Shown one piece after another: positions 9,022 to 17,375 of a stretch of 64,000 bases of DNA; position 1 is the first letter of the stretch; each line of letters starts with the position of its first letter. A model generated the notes under the pieces. That model was not told the DNA's origin. It saw nothing but the letters and a program-made list of their open reading frames with translations, and did not search any database. A program made the translations under genes and the position numbers. The stretch is from Streptomyces sp. WMMB303. GTDB taxonomy: Bacteria; Actinomycetota; Actinomycetes; Streptomycetales; Streptomycetaceae. The stretch spans positions 2,982,001 to 3,046,000 of the forward strand of contig NZ_JARKIN010000001.1 of assembly GCF_029351045.1 (NCBI RefSeq), in the 5' to 3' direction.

Positions 9022-10524
9022 CTACGCGGCCTCCGTCACCGCTTCGCCCCGCTCGCGGCGGACGAACCGCAGGGGCGGCTGCCCCCGCCGGAGGCTCACC
9101 GCCGGGCGCAGTCCGGCGAGGCGGCCCAGCACGAGGGCGACCGCGATCGCCGCCGCGGCCGAGATGAGGCCGCCCGCGAGGAATCCGGTGCGAGGGCCCC
9201 AGGTGTCGGTGATCCAGCCCATGATCGGGCCGCCGATGGGGGTGCCGCCCACGAACACCATCATGAACAGGCTCATCACCCGGCCGCGCATCGCCGGGTC
9301 GGAGGCGAGCTGGACGCTGGAGTTGGCGGTGACGTTGAAGGTCAGCCCGGCGAGCCCGATCGGCGCCATGAGCGCGGCGAACAGCCAGTACGAGGGCGAC
9401 AGCGCGGCGGCGAGTTCCAGTACGCCGAAGGCCAGTGCGGCACCGGCCATCAGCCGCATCCGCGACTGCCCGCGCCGGGCGGCCAGCAGCGCTCCGGCCA
9501 CCGAGCCGACCGCCATCAGGAAGTTGAGGGTGCCGTAGGTGCCGGCTCCCGCGTCGAACACGTCGCTGGTGAAGGCGGTGAGCCAGATGGGGAAGTTGAA
9601 TCCGAAGGTCCCGATGAAGCCGACCAGCACGATCGGCCACAGCAGTTCCGGATGGCCGCCCACGTAGCGCAGGCCCTCGCGCAACTGGCCCTTGCCGCGC
9701 TGCACCCGCTTACCGGTGTGGAGTTCGGCGCCGCGCATCAGCAGCAGCCCGAGCAGCGGGGCGCCGAAGGACAGTCCGTTGATCAGGAAGGCCCAGCCGC
9801 CGCCGACCGCGGAGATCAGCACTCCCGCGACGGCCGGGCCGACGAGCCGGGCGCTCTGGAAGTTCGCGGAGTTGAGCGAGACGGCGTTGCGTATCTGGCT
9901 GGGGCCGACCATCTCCGAGACGAACGTCTGCCGGGTGGGGTTGTCCACGACGGTGACCAGACCGAGCGCGAAGGCGAGCACGTAGACGTGCATGACCTGC
10001 ACGTTCCCGCTGAGGGTGAGTGCTGCCAGCACCAGGCCGATGACGCCCATCGTGAACTGGGTGACGGACAGCAGCCGGCGCTTGGAGCAGCGGTCGGCGA
10101 GGACGCCGCCGTACAGTCCGAACAGCAGCATGGGCAGGAACTGCAGGGCCGTGGTGATGCCGACGGCGGTGGAGGAGCCGGTGAGGCTGTGCACCAGCCA
10201 GTCCTGCGCGATGCGCTGCATCCAGGTGCCGGTGTTGGAGACGACCTGGCCCATCGCGAAGAGCCGGTAGTTGCGGATCCGCAGCGAGCTGAACATCGAG
10301 GGCTTCACGGGGGCGCCGGGCGCGGGCACGCCGGGTGCCGCGGCGGATGCCGGGACGCCGGGCGAGGACGCGGATGCGGCGGCGGGCGAGGACGCGGCGG
10401 GCGCGGTGTCCTGGTCTCGGGCGGGGGCCAAGTCCGGGCCTCGGGCGTCGCGGGGCTGCTGCGGGGTGGTGTGGTCGGCTGCGGATGGTGCGGGTGCGGA
10501 GTCTGCTCCGTGGCCCGTACTCAA
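9022..10524 (-). CDS. MFS drug exporter
   Basis: A 500-residue major facilitator protein. About 80 N-terminal residues rich in Ala/Pro precede the first membrane segment; twelve segments follow, with MFS motif-A-like GLYGGVLADRCSKRRLL after segment 2. The group resembles DHA3-type (enterobactin exporter-like, DUF894) transporters. It lies 33 bases downstream of a MarR gene on the same strand, an arrangement typical of self-regulated drug efflux. The long low-complexity N-terminus means the true start could be a later Met such as the one before FSSLRIRNYRLF. Confidence 0.85.
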   Translation of the reverse strand: MSTGHGADSAPAPSAADHTTPQQPRDARGPDLAPARDQDTAPAASSPAAASASSPGVPASAAAPGVPAPGAPVKPSMFSSLRIRNYRLFAMGQVVSNTGTWMQRIAQDWLVHSLTGSSTAVGITTALQFLPMLLFGLYGGVLADRCSKRRLLSVTQFTMGVIGLVLAALTLSGNVQVMHVYVLAFALGLVTVVDNPTRQTFVSEMVGPSQIRNAVSLNSANFQSARLVGPAVAGVLISAVGGGWAFLINGLSFGAPLLGLLLMRGAELHTGKRVQRGKGQLREGLRYVGGHPELLWPIVLVGFIGTFGFNFPIWLTAFTSDVFDAGAGTYGTLNFLMAVGSVAGALLAARRGQSRMRLMAGAALAFGVLELAAALSPSYWLFAALMAPIGLAGLTFNVTANSSVQLASDPAMRGRVMSLFMMVFVGGTPIGGPIMGWITDTWGPRTGFLAGGLISAAAAIAVALVLGRLAGLRPAVSLRRGQPPLRFVRRERGEAVTEAA

Positions 10525-10557
10525 AGCGGCGTCGCCTCCTGTTCTGGGTCGTGCTCC

Positions 10558-11094
10558 TTACAGATGTGCCAGCTTCTCCAGCACCGGCGCGGCGGCGCGC
10601 AGCGTCGCCCGGTCCTCCTCGTCCAGCTCCTGGACGAGCTCGGTCAGCCAGGCGTTCCGTTTGGCGCGGGCGGCGGCGAGCATGGATTCGGCCTGCTCGG
10701 TCTGGGTGACCACCTTCTGCCGCCGGTCCTCGGGGTGCGCGTCCAGCCGGACCAGGCCCTTGGCCTCCAGCATCGCGACGATGCGGGTCATCGACGGCGG
10801 CTGCACATGCTCCTTGCGGGCCAGCTCGCTGGGGGTGGCGGAGCCGCAGCGGGCGAGGGTGCCGAGCACGGACATCTCCGTGGGGCTCAGTGACTCGTCC
10901 ACGCGCTGGTGCTTGAGCCGCCGGGAGAGCCGCATCACCGCGGCGCGGAGTGCGTTGACGGCTTCCTTGTCGAGCTCGGCGAGGTCCTGTTCGCCCTCGT
11001 CGGGCGACGCGGGCCGGTCCGGCCCGGCGAGCTGGTCGACCGCGCCCGGTGGGGGCCCGTCCGCGTAGCGCGGGGCGGGGAGCTGTTCCGACAT
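10558..11094 (-). CDS. MarR-family repressor
   Basis: A 178-residue winged-helix protein. The DNA-binding region is LSPTEMSVLGTLARCGSATPSELARKEHVQPPSMTRIV, split by the wing containing DAHPEDRRQKVV. It sits directly before the MFS exporter gene and is probably co-transcribed with it, so it likely represses both and responds to exported compounds. The upstream gap holds an A/T-rich promoter stretch (about 11101-11135) and a palindrome. Confidence 0.88.
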   Translation of the reverse strand: MSEQLPAPRYADGPPPGAVDQLAGPDRPASPDEGEQDLAELDKEAVNALRAAVMRLSRRLKHQRVDESLSPTEMSVLGTLARCGSATPSELARKEHVQPPSMTRIVAMLEAKGLVRLDAHPEDRRQKVVTQTEQAESMLAAARAKRNAWLTELVQELDEEDRATLRAAAPVLEKLAHL

Positions 11095-11150
11095 GGTCCT
11101 TAGCTTAACTCATTACCCGCCCTAAAGACCAAGGGGTTTACCCGCAGTGG

Positions 11151-11168
11151 CTCACACGTACGAGTGAG
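11151..11168. promoter_or_regulatory. 18-base near-perfect palindrome upstream of the MarR gene
   Basis: The 18 bases read CTCACACGTACGAGTGAG; sixteen are symmetric. It lies in the divergent gap between the MarR gene (start 11094) and a small ribbon-helix-helix gene (start 11221), and is a reasonable operator for either encoded DNA-binding protein. Confidence 0.55.
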
Positions 11169-11220
11169 TCAACACACGTTCGCCGGACAGCGAGGCGGGT
11201 CGGTTCGCGACCGTTGTCGT

Positions 11221-11472
11221 ATGAGCAGCCTGACTCCGCCGTGCGACAGCGACCACCACGAGCAGCCCGACTCCCAGGTTCTCAGCCTGCGGATAGAGGC
11301 CGCCCTCTTCGAGCGGCTCAACGAGCATGCCGCGAAACGCGGAATGAGCGTCCAGGACTATGTGGTCCGGACGCTCGTCCGCGACGACTTCGACGAGCGC
11401 TTCAAGGCATCCGTCGAACGGACCGAGCAGTTCTACGGCCCCTCGCCCCAGGGCAGCAGGGGCCTCGCCTGA
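11221..11472 (+). CDS. Small ribbon-helix-helix-like protein
   Basis: An 83-residue protein. The central part SQVLSLRIEAALFERLNEHAAKRGMSVQDYVVRTLV has the strand-helix-helix pattern of Arc/CopG-type DNA-binding proteins. The rest (YGPSPQGSRG) looks unstructured. No toxin-like partner is adjacent, so a toxin-antitoxin role is not supported. It could bind the palindrome at 11151-11168. The start at 11221 gives the ordinary length; the frame is open 57 bases further upstream. Confidence 0.65.
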   Translation: MSSLTPPCDSDHHEQPDSQVLSLRIEAALFERLNEHAAKRGMSVQDYVVRTLVRDDFDERFKASVERTEQFYGPSPQGSRGLA

Positions 11473-11479
11473 GGCCCCT
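11458..11479. terminator. Stem-loop shared by convergent genes
   Basis: AGGGGCCTC (11458-11466) and GAGGCCCCT (11471-11479) pair perfectly over nine bases with a four-base loop. It overlaps the end of the small gene and lies just before the convergent permease stop at 11488. Confidence 0.7.
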
Positions 11480-11487
11480 GCCGGGGC

Positions 11488-12966
11488 CTACGAGACGCCG
11501 AGGAGCTGTTCGATCGGATTCAGCAGGAAGTAGACCAGGAAGCACAGCCCCACCACGTTCAGCAGCCACGGCGTCTCCCGCGCCCGCCCGGCGGCGGCCC
11601 GCAGCACGATGAAGGCGATGACTCCCATGCCGATGCCGTTGGTGATGCTGTAGGTGAACGGCATCGAGACGATGGTGAGGAAGGCCGGGATGGCGACGGT
11701 GGAGTCGCCCCAGTCGATCTCCCGCACGTTGGACGCCATGATCAGAAAGCCCACGACCAGCAGCGCGGGGGTCGCCGCCTGGGAGGGCACGACCTTCGCG
11801 AGCGGGGTGAAGATCAGGGCGAGCAGGAAGAGCCCGCCCGTGAGCACGTTGGCCAGGCCGGTGCGCGCGCCCTCGCCGACCCCGGCGGTGGACTCCACGA
11901 AGCAGGTGTTGGCCGAGCAGGAGCCGACCCCGCCGGCGGCCACCCCGACACCGTCCATGAACAGGATGCGCCCCATCCGCGGAAGCTGGCCGTGCGCCCG
12001 GTCGTCGGCCAGTCCGCTCTCCTCGCCGACGCCGATGATCGTGCCCATCGCGTCGAAGAAGCCCGACAGCAGCACCGTGAAGACGAAGAGGCAGCCGGTC
12101 AGCCACCCCACTTCCTGAAAGCCGCCGAACAGGCTGATCTCGCCGATCAGTCCGAAGTCGGGACTCCCCACCACCGAGTCCGGCAGCTTCGGCACCGCCA
12201 GGCCCCAGGCGGCGTCCGGGATGTCGGCCACGGCGTTGATCACGATGGCGACGACGGCCATCGTCACGATGCCGATGAGGATGGCGCCCCGCGTCTTGCG
12301 CACCAGCAGCACGTACATCAGCACCAGGCCCAGCACGAACACCAGCACGGGCCAGCCCTGGAGCTGGCCGCCGGTCCCGAGACCGAGCGGAACGGTGGTG
12401 TCCGCCTCGTCCGGGTTGCGGGAGACGAAGCCGGAGTCGACCAGGCCGATCAGCGAGATGAACAGGCCGATTCCGATGGCGATGGCGCGGCGCAGCCCGT
12501 TCGGGATGGCGTCCATCACCCGCTGCCGGAGACCGGAGGCCACCAGGATCATCAGCACGATCCCGGCGAGCACCACCATGCCCATGGCGTCGGGCCAGCT
12601 CATCTTGGGGGCGAGCTGGAGCGCCACGACGGCGTTGATGCCCAGGCCCGCGGCGAGCGCGATGGGCACATTGCCGATGACGCCCATCAGCAGGGTGGTG
12701 AGCCCGGCCATCAGCGCGGTGGCCGTCACGAGCTGGCCGTTGTCGAGGTGCTGGTGGAACTTGTCCTCACCGGCCCCGAGGATGATCGGGTTCAGCACGA
12801 TGATGTAGGCCATCGCGAAGAAGGTGGCCAGTCCGCCCCGGAGCTCGCGGCTGACGGTCGAGCCGCGCTGCGAGATCTGGAAGAAGCGGTCCAGTGCGGA
12901 CGGGGCGGCGGGCGGGGTTCCCTGCGGGGAGCCCCCGGAATCGACCGGGCTGGCCGAAGCGGACAT
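11488..12966 (-). CDS. NCS2-family purine permease (AzgA-like)
   Basis: A 492-residue multi-pass permease with about 12-14 hydrophobic segments. It contains the family motifs LATFFAMAYIIVLNPIILG near the start, GLGINAVVAL and GVGSCSANTCFVESTAGVGEGARTGLAN, typical of guanine/hypoxanthine/adenine transporters driven by proton symport. The frame is open to 13062; the ATG at 12966 (MSASASPVDS) follows a GAGGT-like ribosome site and is preferred. It is divergent from a DUF2530 gene, a pairing often seen in Streptomyces. The exact base preference cannot be read from sequence. Confidence 0.88.
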   Translation of the reverse strand: MSASASPVDSGGSPQGTPPAAPSALDRFFQISQRGSTVSRELRGGLATFFAMAYIIVLNPIILGAGEDKFHQHLDNGQLVTATALMAGLTTLLMGVIGNVPIALAAGLGINAVVALQLAPKMSWPDAMGMVVLAGIVLMILVASGLRQRVMDAIPNGLRRAIAIGIGLFISLIGLVDSGFVSRNPDEADTTVPLGLGTGGQLQGWPVLVFVLGLVLMYVLLVRKTRGAILIGIVTMAVVAIVINAVADIPDAAWGLAVPKLPDSVVGSPDFGLIGEISLFGGFQEVGWLTGCLFVFTVLLSGFFDAMGTIIGVGEESGLADDRAHGQLPRMGRILFMDGVGVAAGGVGSCSANTCFVESTAGVGEGARTGLANVLTGGLFLLALIFTPLAKVVPSQAATPALLVVGFLIMASNVREIDWGDSTVAIPAFLTIVSMPFTYSITNGIGMGVIAFIVLRAAAGRARETPWLLNVVGLCFLVYFLLNPIEQLLGVS

Positions 12967-13070
12967 GCGTGACCTCGGATACGTGCTGGTGCGTGCGGGC
13001 GGGCGGGCGGACTGCGACCTTGGGATCAGATTGGATAATCCGACGAAAAAATCCGGCCACAAGCAGCCCG

Positions 13071-13091
13071 GTTCAGTATGAACAACTGAAC
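13071..13091. promoter_or_regulatory. Nested GTTCA/TGAAC repeats upstream of the purine permease
   Basis: GTTCAGT (13071-13077) and ACTGAAC (13085-13091) form a perfect inverted repeat with a seven-base centre; an additional TGAAC at 13079 makes an inner GTTCA-N3-TGAAC repeat. The half-sites start at 13071, 13079 and 13087, eight bases apart. The site lies 105 bases before the permease start and 91 before DUF2530. A purine-responsive regulator is possible but not identified. Confidence 0.5.
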
Positions 13092-13136
13092 AGGATGATC
13101 GCCAACTCCGCCTGCGGCCTCCCCTCGCCCCCTCGC

Positions 13137-13142
13137 TAGGCT
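13137..13142 (+). promoter_or_regulatory. Candidate -10 box TAGGCT for the DUF2530 gene
   Basis: TAGGCT matches the Streptomyces vegetative -10 pattern (TANNNT) and is 40 bases before the ATG at 13182. No good -35 is seen. Confidence 0.45.
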
Positions 13143-13181
13143 GGAGCCGGAGAACGGGCGAGAGACGAGGGAGCCAGGGCG

Positions 13182-13466
13182 ATGAGCCTCATGGACAGGT
13201 GGACCAACGGCGAGCGCGAGGCGCCCGAGCCGCTGGAGGGCAATATCACCGCCACCGTCGTCACCGGCACGCTGCTGTGGCTCGCCCTGTTCCTGGCGCA
13301 GCTCCCCTTCTACGGCTGGTTCGCCGACCACGACCACACCTGGTGGCTGTGGACCTGCGCCGCGGGCGCCGCCCTGGGCTGCGTGGGGCTCTGGTACGTC
13401 CGTGCCCGCGAGAAGGCCATCCGCCAGGCGGCGTCCCAGGAGACCCAGGAGACCCGGGACAGCTGA
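13182..13466 (+). CDS. DUF2530 membrane protein
   Basis: A 94-residue protein with two membrane helices (about residues 26-44 and 57-72). The motifs PPLEGN-like (EPLEGNITATVVTGTLLW), LPFYGWFADHDHTWWLWTCAAGAALG and LWYVRAR match DUF2530, a family of actinobacterial membrane proteins of unknown role. It is transcribed away from the purine permease. A 12-bp stem-loop follows. Confidence 0.75.
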   Translation: MSLMDRWTNGEREAPEPLEGNITATVVTGTLLWLALFLAQLPFYGWFADHDHTWWLWTCAAGAALGCVGLWYVRAREKAIRQAASQETQETRDS

Positions 13467-13574
13467 CCTGCTGGGTCCGTCCCCCACTCGACGGACCGAG
13501 TGCCCGGCCCCGGCCACCAGTCCTGTGATCGGACCGGTCACCGGTGGCGAACCGGTCCCCCCGCCCGGGTCCGC

Positions 13575-13609
13575 GCCGCGCCCGCCGGTTCAGGACGGGC
13601 GGGCGCGGC
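13575..13609. terminator. 12-bp stem-loop between convergent genes
   Basis: GCCGCGCCCGCC (13575-13586) pairs exactly with GGCGGGCGCGGC (13598-13609), loop 11 bases. It separates the DUF2530 gene from the convergent zinc-ribbon gene ending at 13622. Confidence 0.7.
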
Positions 13610-13621
13610 ACGCCGCCGGGC

Positions 13622-13858
13622 TCACGGCGCGCTGTCGGCCAGCTGAGTGCGCCCCTGCGCACGGGCGCAGTGCGCACAGCAGTAGTAGTGCCCCTCCGAC
13701 TCCATGCCGTGCCCCAGGATGCGGCAGCCGCAGTTCTCGCACACGGGCGCCATCTTGTGCGCCGCGCACTCCAGGCAGTCGAAGACGTGCACCTGCCCCG
13801 CCGCACGGACTTCGAACGTGTGCGGGTAGTCGTTGTCGCAGACCTCGCAGACGGGCAT
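13622..13858 (-). CDS. Small cysteine-rich, probably zinc-binding protein
   Basis: A 78-residue protein beginning MPVCEVCDNDY. It holds four CxxC-type pairs: CEVC, CLEC, CENCGC and CAHC, plus His residues (GHGMESEGHYYCCAHC), enough for two zinc knuckles. The ATG at 13858 follows AGGAGAG and gives a compact start; a longer version from 13894 has no support. It resembles small metallothionein-like or zinc-ribbon proteins of actinomycetes. The role is unknown. Confidence 0.7.
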   Translation of the reverse strand: MPVCEVCDNDYPHTFEVRAAGQVHVFDCLECAAHKMAPVCENCGCRILGHGMESEGHYYCCAHCARAQGRTQLADSAP

Positions 13859-14006
13859 GGGCTCTCCTCGGATCGGGTGCGGAAGCGAGCACATCGTTAC
13901 CCCGCGAACCGCGCCCCGGACCCCGTCTCAGTCGGCCGGGCGCACCCGTTGGAGGGGCACCGCGCCGGCTGCCGGAGGCCGTCGGCCCTCCGGCAGCCGG
14001 CCGTGC

Positions 14007-17000
14007 TCAGTCGAACCAGCGCGCCGCCGCGAGTTCCGCCGCCCGCTCCGGGTCCTCCAGCAGGGCGGTGACCTCGAAGCGGCGGGGCCAGGCCCCGGCC
14101 GCCCAGGCCAGCGCGGAGGCCAGCCCCTCCAGGGTGGCCGCGTGCAGGGTCCCGTCGGGGGTGCGGCGCCAGTCCAGTTCGACGCCGGCGATCCGCAGCT
14201 CCTCGTGCTCGCGGTAGTGCTCCGGGGCGCCGGGCAGCAGCTCGCGTACGGCGGCGGGCACCTCGCGCTCGGTCCCGGCCTCCTCGGGTACCAGTCCGGC
14301 GGCCGCCTCCCCCGCCGACCGCACCTCCAGCAGCGCGGCCAGCTCCGCCGCGTACTGCGGCGCCACCGGCAGCAGCGGCCGCTCCCCCACCAGGGGGAGG
14401 GCGTCGGGCGCGTCCGCGACCAGCGCCTCGGCGGCGTCCACGACGACGGTGCCGCCCGCGCGCACCGCGCGCAGCTCCTCGGGCAGCGTGACCTCGGCGG
14501 GGTCCAGGCCCGCGGCGGCCAGCAGGGTGTGCAGCCCGTGGAGTTGGGCCGGGTCGACGGGGCAGTCCGGGTCGGCCAGCCCGCGCAGCAGCTCCGCGGG
14601 GCCGCCCGGCTCCGCGAGCAGGGCGGCGGCCGTCGTGCGGACGCCGAGCGCGCGCAGCACCCGCTCGTCGGTGACCTCCCCGGGGTCCGCCTCCTCGTAC
14701 AGGCCGCGCAGCAGCGGATCGCCCCCGGCGGCCCGCAGCCCGGCCGGGCGGCGGCCGTCCAGGACCGGGTGGCCGCGCAGCCACCAGGCGGTGTACGGGC
14801 GGACGTCGGTGACCGTGCCGTCGCCCAGCCGCACCCGCACCGGAGCCGTCAGCGCGTCCCGCAGCGGCGGCCGCGCCAGCATCGCCAGGGCCTCGGGCCA
14901 GTGCGCGTCGTCCACCAGGTCCAGGTCGCGCACCGCCAGGAACTCGACCGCGACCGGCGGCACCGCCAGTGCGGCTTCGCCGCCGCCGTCCGCCGCGACC
15001 TGGTCCAGCACGTCCTCGCACCACACGTCCACGGCGTCCAGCAGCCCGGGGTCGTCCGGCTCCGGGTAGTCGCCCTCACGGGGTTCGAAGCCGTCCGGGT
15101 CGAGCACCACGTCCTCGGCCCGCACCAGCGCGAAGTCGGCCTGGACCCCGACCGCCGTCAGCGGCTGCTCGCCCCAGCGCTCGGCCAGCTGCGCGTCGCA
15201 CGCGGCCAGTTCGCCCTCGCGCAGCACCCGTGCGAACGCGGACCCGGGGTAGACCAGTTCGGCGGCGGGCGCGGGCTCGCCGTCCTCGTCGGGCAGCGCG
15301 AGCGCACCCAGCCACGGTTCGTCGCCGGGCGCGAGATGCGCGTCGCGGACCAGGCCCAGGACGGTCTCGGCGAGTTCCTCGGGGTCCGGACCGGCGGCTT
15401 CCGCTCCGTCCTCCCACGCCTCCTCCGCCTCCAGCGAGCCGGCGACGGCGGCCCGTACCTGCGGGGTCGTCAGCACGGCACGCGGAGTGGCGGGCGTGGC
15501 GCCCAGCTTCTCCAGCAGCGGGTGCACGGCGTCCGGGTGGGCGGCCTTCAGCCCGAGCCGGGCCAGCCTCCCGGGCGGCACGGCGCCGTCCGACTGCGGC
15601 AGCAGCACATGCCGCGGCCCGACCGCCGTGCGGCCGTCGGCCAGCGGCACCGGCAGCCCGGTCAGCCGCTCGGGGTCCACGCCCGCGAGTGAGCTGTAGA
15701 GCCGGAACCACCAGCCCGGCTCCCGCTCGACGCCGGTGAGCCGGTCCACGGCCTCGCCCAGCGGGACGCGCGGGACCTCCAGCACCCGCAGCTCGGTGCG
15801 GCGTTCGAGCCCGGCGGGCAGCAGGCCGGGGAACAGCTCGGCCAGCACCTCGACCGTCGCCGCACCCGTCCCCTCGACGATCTCGGCGTCGCGGGGACGC
15901 AGCGCGTACGGCTCGTCGGCGCCGGGCTCTTCCCCGAGCCCTTCCCCGGGTTCCTCCCCGGCGCCGCCGCGCGAGACGGCGCTCGCCAGGAACGGAACCT
16001 CCGGCAGCCGCTCCAGCACCAGGGCACGCAGCTCACCGTCCAACTCACCCGCGCCCAGCGGGCCGGGCACCAGGTCCACGGTGCTGGTGGCCACCGGCCG
16101 CCAGTCGCGCAGCAGTGCGGCGTAGGCGTCGGCGGCGCGGGCCAGCAGGAAGCGGGTCAGCGGGCCGGGCGCCACATGGCGCCGGGTGGGCTCCAGCGGG
16201 AAGGAGGCCAGCAGCAGCGCCGGGAAGCCCAGCGGCTCGTCGGTGGGGGTCGGCGCGTGCAGGCAGGCGGCGGTACGCGGCTTGCCGGGCGCGCCCTCGG
16301 CGTCCACCGGCACCGCCCAGGTCACCGTCCAGCCGGGCCGGGCCCGCTCCTCGACCGGCCGGTCGGCCAGCAGTTCGGGTTCTGCCAGGCCGCTGTCGCC
16401 CGCCAGCCGCCACCGGGTGGCGCCCGCGGCGGAGTCCTCGATCCGGACGTAGGGACCCTCCTGATGCCGGGTCAGGGTACGGACCGGTCCCTCACCGGTC
16501 TCGATGACGACCTCGGCGAGCCCGGGCAGTGCCAGCAGCAGCGCGTCGTCCACGGCGGCCAGCAGCCGCCGGGTCAGCGACTCGGCCGCCTCGTCCCGCA
16601 GCGGCAGCAGAACGGCGGTGTCGTAGCCCGCGGGGACGACGGAGGCGTCGTACGGGGCGGGAAGCGGCAGCCGCAGCAGCGGTACATGCCCCTCGCGCCG
16701 GTCGAGTTCGGCCGCGAGTGAGGGTTCGGCGGCGGCCGCCTGCCGGGTCAGCTCGCGGGCCTCGGCCAGCGACCAGCGCACGCCCTCGGCGGCGTCCGGT
16801 GCGGATGGGGCGCGGGTGACCACGGCGGGCTCGTCGCTGACCGCGAGGACGGCGGAGAAGCCGACGCCGAAGCGGCCCACCGCGCCCTCGTCGGCGGCGT
16901 CCCGCTTGGCGGAGGCGCGCAGCGTCGAGAGCGACTCGACGCCCGCGGCGTCCAGCGGCTGCCCGGTGTTGGCGGCGGTCAGCGTGCCGTCCGCCAGGAC

Positions 17001-17201
17001 CAGCCGGAGCCGGCCGTCCGCACCGGCGCGGGCGGCGGCGTCCGCGGCGTTCTGCGCCAGTTCCACGACCAGCCGGTCCCGGTAGCCGCCCAGCGCCAGG
17101 TCCTGCTCGGCGTTGGCGTCCTCCCGGAAGCGGGCCGCGGACGCCGTCCACGCGTCCAGCACGCTCCGGCGCAACCCCTCGGTTCCGAACGTGTCCCTCA
17201 C
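14007..17201 (-). CDS. Sacsin/Hsp90-like GHKL ATPase domain protein
   Basis: A 1064-residue protein whose first 170 residues form a GHKL ATP-binding module: VVELAQNAADAA carries the Glu/Asn of the N-box, LRLVLADGTLTAANTGQPLD the Asp of the G1 region, and GRFGVGFSAVLAVSD the G2 lid. This matches the sacsin N-terminal ATP-binding-like family rather than canonical Hsp90, since the Hsp90 middle and dimerisation domains are not seen. The remaining 900 residues are Leu/Ala/Glu-rich and of unknown fold. It is cytoplasmic. It lies upstream of nothing co-directional within 170 bases. A chaperone-like or defence-associated ATPase role is possible; conservation among streptomycetes suggests housekeeping. 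Confidence 0.8.
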   Translation of the reverse strand: MRDTFGTEGLRRSVLDAWTASAARFREDANAEQDLALGGYRDRLVVELAQNAADAAARAGADGRLRLVLADGTLTAANTGQPLDAAGVESLSTLRASAKRDAADEGAVGRFGVGFSAVLAVSDEPAVVTRAPSAPDAAEGVRWSLAEARELTRQAAAAEPSLAAELDRREGHVPLLRLPLPAPYDASVVPAGYDTAVLLPLRDEAAESLTRRLLAAVDDALLLALPGLAEVVIETGEGPVRTLTRHQEGPYVRIEDSAAGATRWRLAGDSGLAEPELLADRPVEERARPGWTVTWAVPVDAEGAPGKPRTAACLHAPTPTDEPLGFPALLLASFPLEPTRRHVAPGPLTRFLLARAADAYAALLRDWRPVATSTVDLVPGPLGAGELDGELRALVLERLPEVPFLASAVSRGGAGEEPGEGLGEEPGADEPYALRPRDAEIVEGTGAATVEVLAELFPGLLPAGLERRTELRVLEVPRVPLGEAVDRLTGVEREPGWWFRLYSSLAGVDPERLTGLPVPLADGRTAVGPRHVLLPQSDGAVPPGRLARLGLKAAHPDAVHPLLEKLGATPATPRAVLTTPQVRAAVAGSLEAEEAWEDGAEAAGPDPEELAETVLGLVRDAHLAPGDEPWLGALALPDEDGEPAPAAELVYPGSAFARVLREGELAACDAQLAERWGEQPLTAVGVQADFALVRAEDVVLDPDGFEPREGDYPEPDDPGLLDAVDVWCEDVLDQVAADGGGEAALAVPPVAVEFLAVRDLDLVDDAHWPEALAMLARPPLRDALTAPVRVRLGDGTVTDVRPYTAWWLRGHPVLDGRRPAGLRAAGGDPLLRGLYEEADPGEVTDERVLRALGVRTTAAALLAEPGGPAELLRGLADPDCPVDPAQLHGLHTLLAAAGLDPAEVTLPEELRAVRAGGTVVVDAAEALVADAPDALPLVGERPLLPVAPQYAAELAALLEVRSAGEAAAGLVPEEAGTEREVPAAVRELLPGAPEHYREHEELRIAGVELDWRRTPDGTLHAATLEGLASALAWAAGAWPRRFEVTALLEDPERAAELAAARWFD

Positions 17202-17375
17202 GCCACCGGCCTCCTCGGCACTCGCATCCCGTCCCCTCGTCCCGCTTGTCGCGCTCCCCCGCTCGCGGAGGGGCGGGCGGACCCGCCACCCCCAGCGGCG
17301 AGAGGGAAGGTTACGGCACGCGGGCGCGGGCCCGGCTCCGCGTCAGCGCTCCGGCCGCAGCCCCGGGGCTGCGCC

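Noticed and set aside
11221..11472. Antitoxin of a toxin-antitoxin pair
   Set aside because: Ribbon-helix-helix-like, but no adjacent small toxin gene; the neighbour is a convergent permease.
12967..13181. Purine riboswitch before the NCS2 permease
   Set aside because: The conserved purine-riboswitch loops and paired stems could not be found; only short protein-type repeats are present.
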